A stretch of 64,000 nucleotides of DNA. Origin: Ignavibacteriales bacterium. Its GTDB lineage: Bacteria; Bacteroidota; Ignavibacteria; Ignavibacteriales; Melioribacteraceae. Positions 61,401-64,000 of this stretch are shown here, piece by piece. The translations under genes were made by a program, and so were the position numbers. The stretch covers positions 24,155-88,154 of the forward strand of contig JAGUYK010000008.1 in assembly GCA_020061355.1 (NCBI GenBank), given 5' to 3'. A model generated the notes under the pieces. The model saw nothing but the letters and a program-made list of their open reading frames with translations. It ran no database searches and had not been told where the DNA came from. Every line of letters begins with the position of its first letter. Within the stretch, counting starts at the first letter, position 1.

Positions 61401-61623
61401 AATCATCATGAATAATTGCCGCGCTTAAATTGCCGGAATGAAAATTATCTTTAGTAAAAATTACATTGCCGTTCGATTGAACATTCCAGCTCTCAGCACC
61501 ACCATGTGAATTTAATTTTTCAAAACCCGGATTCGAAAGTTTAATCTGGCTACTCTGCGCAAAAGTAGCATTAAGTGTAATTAATAAGATTGCGGACAAC
61601 AACAGGTTGGATTTCTTTCTCAT
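58453..61623 (-). CDS. C45-family N-terminal nucleophile hydrolase fused to an M1-like C-terminal region
   Basis: 1056 residues with a Sec signal (ITLNATFAQ). A jelly-roll carbohydrate-binding-like domain (about 25-185, NPGFEKLNSHGGAESWNV...) leads into an autoproteolytic C45/acyltransferase domain: EGKPYERGYQYGFLLADEI (about 213-231), nucleophile Cys341 in LHKCSAFLANNSATKDG, GYTGYHWNVIAD. Cleavage before the Cys is expected. The C-terminal part (about 700-850) looks like the helical end of M1 peptidases (TYLLHQLRLLLGNNTFSNMM, LRSFIMQWLEREDIPS) but no HEXXH zinc motif is visible. Acyl or peptide substrate unknown. Single gene. Confidence 0.8.
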   Translation of the reverse strand: MRKKSNLLLSAILLITLNATFAQSSQIKLSNPGFEKLNSHGGAESWNVQSNGNVIFTKDNFHSGNLSAAIIHDDWSQSIVSSEEVSLKVGHVYKLSGWIKAENAFTNPIDQYPTSVAACLTMESFPFTNNSSSVGATNDWQKIEMMFVATKSRDRVRFHLGYNGNAKGKAWFDDIELSEVTDISEYIPMETVKWYGPAFRYEDKGWIFVHIEGKPYERGYQYGFLLADEIKMFIEKLAVSYNNSEPQTGWNRTRFEVDAMMLRKYEEEYLTEMKGIADGASKAGSKVFDRPVDLLDIVAINSSIDLDYIQSALRVTPNPLTGKSFLSNEDELSIQERLHKCSAFLANNSATKDGRIVYSQIFMWGGYTGYHWNVIADVQPSEGNRLVYQTYPGGIHSGADFYMNSAGIMLGETTVQQTPYNPDGIPQSNRIRKAAQYANSVDDVVKIMTTKNNGMYTNDWLIGDVKKNEIAILLLGTYKWKLWRSSKQEWYNNAKDFYWSNNNNKDMEVRKEYIQNAEESPADIIWRPVNRDIAFWNFYQEKKGNIDQTEAFELWNSSPINRPHACDGKVTTSEMAENLMFFAHIGKVTLREQFVGENGRIPDLPNAVPRFTLGYTVANPVYVADKLKEMKEKSGVVQMVKELNNSLNEVKEIYSFDKNTLWKSTVYPSTEKENWFVSATSSYYYFLKQMPSNPEAALNYSKDELTELNHRLLYAIHKEGNLAPINAKTVYDKYNNYQIPRINGTYLLHQLRLLLGNNTFSNMMNKIHSEFKEKNITNEQFIQTAEKTTGKQLRSFIMQWLEREDIPSITINANAVQADDRWRLSIEIKQNNSPYKFFTTLGIESGKERIIKLIEVNGSEQKFDFVMNEKPEKIIFNYGNEIPVERSSYYTYQNFFDDFATTIIIYGTSQQIEANHTIALRYQKMVADRFTEIFQPLRKDGEVDENELAKNDLIILGGPSENSFAKKVFEKLGIDCGKYFFKWNGALYNHNDDGLYITYPNPYNPNKTVYIFIGNSAQQLYQMTKAHQTMPAWAIYKGNKIVKKGYHCNNALEIVL

Positions 61624-61717
61624 ATCATACTCTGAATTATTTGATGTTGGATGTAAAAATATGGATTATGCTGATGGATTTGAAAGAAAAAAGAATTCAA
61701 TATTATGCGTTCTGAGA

Positions 61718-62419
61718 TTAAAAATAAACCTTCTTTTGTGCTAACGGACTATTGCTAAGCATATCAGTAATAAACGTTTCAAGCGCAACAAGATATGATT
61801 CTTTACCGGGAAGGCTTAAAAGTTTTTGTGTGGATTTCAACTTGCCCAGAGCTGCAACCCTACCCGTTAAGTTATCGAGAAGAATATATTTTATACCTGC
61901 ATCAAGTTTAAAGAATGATTGTGAACCTCGACCTATACTAACTCCCTTTTCATCTCCACTTCTAACAAAATATGCATCTTCTATAAAGAAAAGGTAATCG
62001 GGTTTTCTGCCATCGTAGATTAAGTTCTTAACTTCAGGCAGATACATCATGTTAGAAGAATCGGATTTATGCTGGGTTGCAACATAGTTGAATTTTATAC
62101 GTGCCCTAATTAGCCCTTTATCAGCTTTAATAATTTTAGCAAATGTATTTTCTGCAAGCAGAATCGGCATGTAATTATCTATTAATTCGATCTCTTTAGT
62201 GGTTAAAAGCTGTTTGGTTTGATTTTTCTTTTCAATAAAAGTATGAAGCTGATCGCTCTCCAGAAGTGTCGATATAAAAGGCATGATCAGTATTTCTACA
62301 TTTGATTGGTTCAAATTCTTATATTCGGGGGCAACATAAGTAAACCGATCGGAGCCCGAACAGGAGATCAGAATCATCATTAATAAGGTATTTAATATAT
62401 AAGACTTTAATTTTCTCAC
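61718..62419 (-). CDS. Lipoprotein of unknown function
   Basis: 233 residues from GTG 62419 (site GCGGA). Lipobox LISC near residue 20. The mature protein begins YVAPEYKNLNQSNVEILIMPF and contains a YLFFIEDAYFVRSG strand pair; the general plan resembles CsgG/GNA1162-type lipoproteins but the match is weak. Family not recognised. Divergent from the aldo/keto reductase gene. Confidence 0.6.
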   Translation of the reverse strand: MRKLKSYILNTLLMMILISCSGSDRFTYVAPEYKNLNQSNVEILIMPFISTLLESDQLHTFIEKKNQTKQLLTTKEIELIDNYMPILLAENTFAKIIKADKGLIRARIKFNYVATQHKSDSSNMMYLPEVKNLIYDGRKPDYLFFIEDAYFVRSGDEKGVSIGRGSQSFFKLDAGIKYILLDNLTGRVAALGKLKSTQKLLSLPGKESYLVALETFITDMLSNSPLAQKKVYF

Positions 62420-62568
62420 AAAATCCGCTTACTTAATGTTATTTAATTTTCCGGCTCAAAAAATAGTCCGGTATTTATTCAATTGCAATCCAATATTTAA
62501 AGACGAAAATCATCCAAAAAAGTTGCGTATGAATTATATTACATACCAAAAATCTCTGCGGAGTAATT

Positions 62569-63450
62569 ATGCCCTTTAATTTATCCAGAACAGCCCTCGG
62601 TTTGTGGAGAGCCCGAAAGTGGAATTATTCCACCAAAGAACTTGAAAATCTAATCTCCCGGGTAATCGATGTGGGAATTACAACTTTTGATCATGCGGAT
62701 ATTTATGGTGATTATGAATGCGAGGTGTTATTCGGAGAAGTTCTAAAATCCAACAGCGGACTTCGCACTCAAATGAAAATCGTAACAAAATGCGGAATTA
62801 AAATAAAGTCATCTAAATTTTCCGAAAGAATAATCGGGCATTATGACACAAGTAAAGAACATATAATTAGTTCGGTTGATAAATCCCTTGTTAATCTTAA
62901 TACCGATTTTATTGATCTTCTGTTAATTCACCGTCCGGATCCGCTTATGAATGCGGATGAAGTAGCCGAAGCATTTACAGAATTAAAAAGTTCGGGCAAG
63001 GTATTAGATTTCGGTGTATCAAATTTCCTTCCCCATCATTTTGATTTGCTACAATCAAGATTAAGTTTTCCGCTTGTAACAAACCAAATCGAGGTTTCAG
63101 TTCTTCATCACGAACATTTTGATAACGGGAATATCGATTTCCTTCAGGAGAAAAAAATTTCCCCGATGGTCTGGTCGCCATTTGCCGGAGGCAGACTCTT
63201 CAATGATGGGGGCGAACAGGCGCAGCGAACAAAATCAATGTTAAGTGAACTTCAAAATAAATATGGCGCAGCGGGCATCGAAAGTATTGCAACAGCGTGG
63301 CTATTCATTCATCCTGTAAATTTTATTGTTGTTCTCGGAAGCGTAAATATTGATAGGATTAAAATGGCATTAGATGGAATGAATATTAAACTGACAAAAG
63401 AAGATTGGTTTAGAATATGGGTTGCTTCCCGCGGACAGAATGTACCCTGA
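62569..63450 (+). CDS. Aldo/keto reductase (YdhF-like)
   Basis: 293 residues, (beta/alpha)8 NADPH-dependent oxidoreductase. Catalytic tetrad residues are visible as Asp in TFDHADIYGDYE (and Tyr in DIYG), Lys in IVTKCG and His in LLIHRPDPLM. VLDFGVSNF and VVLGSVNIDRIK are the usual signatures, the last for cofactor binding. The order and the LGLWRARKW start match YdhF. Substrate unknown. Ends at a bidirectional hairpin shared with the TolC gene. Confidence 0.9.
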   Translation: MPFNLSRTALGLWRARKWNYSTKELENLISRVIDVGITTFDHADIYGDYECEVLFGEVLKSNSGLRTQMKIVTKCGIKIKSSKFSERIIGHYDTSKEHIISSVDKSLVNLNTDFIDLLLIHRPDPLMNADEVAEAFTELKSSGKVLDFGVSNFLPHHFDLLQSRLSFPLVTNQIEVSVLHHEHFDNGNIDFLQEKKISPMVWSPFAGGRLFNDGGEQAQRTKSMLSELQNKYGAAGIESIATAWLFIHPVNFIVVLGSVNIDRIKMALDGMNIKLTKEDWFRIWVASRGQNVP

Positions 63451-63474
63451 TAACCGGGATACAATTTAAAAGTG

Positions 63475-63503
63475 AAGACCCCGTTTAATCACGGGGTCTT
63501 TTA
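63475..63503. terminator. Bidirectional terminator
   Basis: Perfect 10-bp stem AAGACCCCGT (63475-63484) and ACGGGGTCTT (63491-63500), loop TTAATC, followed by TTATAAAA. It lies between convergent genes. Confidence 0.9.
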
Positions 63504-63526
63504 TAAAACAAACTCTATATTATCAA

Positions 63527-64000
63527 TTAGTATTCTATATTCTGCTTACCCAGAACATTCATAAATTCAAATTGCTTTGTAAAATAATTGTATTGTGCCT
63601 GAATATCATTATTCTGGGCCTGCAAATAATCTCTGTATGATTGCTGCATCTCAATGAATGTAGCTGAACCAAGTTCATAGTTTTCACTTTTTATATTCCA
63701 ATTCATCCGGGCAGAGATTAATCCCTTGTTAGAAACTTCAACCTGAGTTTTAGCAGTTTCCAGATCGAGCAGTGTATTTTTTACCTGCGCTCTAATCTCT
63801 TTTTCGAGTGCGTTAAGATCCTCTGCTGAATTTTTAATCTGAACTTCCGCAGATTGAATTGCAAAATCGGTATTCCAGTTGGAGAATATCGGAAAGTTAA
63901 GAGAGAGTCCAAGACTGAAAATGCTCCTATTGAAAAGATCACCGGGTCTGATTGCACTTGTTGAATATCGGTAGTTACCGCTCAATGCTGGAAATAATCC
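63527..64000 (-). CDS. TolC-family outer-membrane efflux protein (C-terminal part)
   Basis: Open to the window edge; at least 157 residues, and the codon at 63983 is internal Leu rather than a start. Typical TolC C-terminal half: LFPALSGNYRYS, LSLNFPIFSNWNTDF, a long coiled-coil helix region (EIRAQVKNTLLDLETAKTQV) and LGSATFIEMQQSYRDYLQAQ, ending NVLGKQNIEY. It would be the outer-membrane channel for an RND or ABC efflux system; partner genes lie outside the window on the right. Confidence 0.93.
   Translation of the reverse strand, partial: GLFPALSGNYRYSTSAIRPGDLFNRSIFSLGLSLNFPIFSNWNTDFAIQSAEVQIKNSAEDLNALEKEIRAQVKNTLLDLETAKTQVEVSNKGLISARMNWNIKSENYELGSATFIEMQQSYRDYLQAQNNDIQAQYNYFTKQFEFMNVLGKQNIEY

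Noticed and set aside
1-64000. CRISPR arrays, prophage or transposase-bearing insertion sequences
   Set aside because: No regularly spaced repeats with unique spacers, no phage structural genes and no transposase frames were seen.

Overview
The window looks like chromosome from a member of the Ignavibacteria (Bacteroidota/Chlorobi group). The DNA is AT-rich. Many products carry Sec or lipoprotein signals. One large protein ends in the NYPNPFNP-type C-terminal tail of type IX secretion (T9SS) cargo common in this group, and DUF2975, DinB, PKD-like and LA_2272-type repeat proteins are present. The placement is inferred from protein style; there is no rRNA or other marker gene here. No prophage, transposase or CRISPR array is visible.

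Layout. 1-211: end of an aspartase/fumarase-family lyase. 0.2-6.5 kb: AI-2E-type permease, secreted GH13 enzyme, three-PAS histidine kinase, GNAT acetyltransferase, TlpA-like thioredoxin. 6.6-11.4 kb (minus): winged-helix-like lipoprotein, O-methyltransferase, small helical protein, ABC-2 exporter pair. 11.5-17.8 kb (minus): arginine operon argC-argJ-argB-argR-argG-argH behind a promoter covered by two ARG boxes. 18-26 kb: serine hydrolase, XRE regulator with two DUF2975 membrane proteins, TM1266-like small protein, AlkD-like protein, P1 peptidase, outer-membrane barrel. 26-38.5 kb (minus): DinB proteins, ClC/CBS/TrkA-C channel, two PKD-like lipoproteins, thioesterase, a DksA-zinc-finger/SpoIIE phosphatase fusion, a large glycoside hydrolase, a DPP IV-like peptidase. 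Next come tRNA-Arg(CCG), a 16-residue-repeat protein, ornithine aminotransferase, an MFS transporter, a lipoprotein/coiled-coil pair and the T9SS cargo protein. 49.9-64 kb: DUF362, DUF6599, a GxxExxY pseudogene cassette, a DmsABC-Memo-methyltransferase operon, a C45-family hydrolase with an M1-like tail, a lipoprotein, an aldo/keto reductase and a partial TolC.

Metabolic picture: acetyl-cycle arginine synthesis with local feedback repression, anaerobic respiration through a Tat-exported molybdoenzyme of the DMSO reductase family, periplasmic glycan and peptide breakdown, and a cell surface rich in lipoproteins and barrels.

The most unusual content is small and repetitive. A 462-bp cassette at 52058-52519 holds a GxxExxY (PD-(D/E)XK nuclease-like) reading frame, broken by one in-frame TAG, tightly framed by about 40-bp imperfect inverted repeats made of CTCTGTG words. 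Related CTCTGYG palindromes sit at 12941-12975 and 36194-36249. A second family (ATCCGCGTTC-type, three copies) carries a different short repeat nested at the same internal position in two copies. A 25-bp perfect hairpin at 9201-9225 is flanked by near-identical 10-bp direct repeats. Together these suggest small mobile repeats, possibly with the nuclease-like gene as partner; that link is inference.
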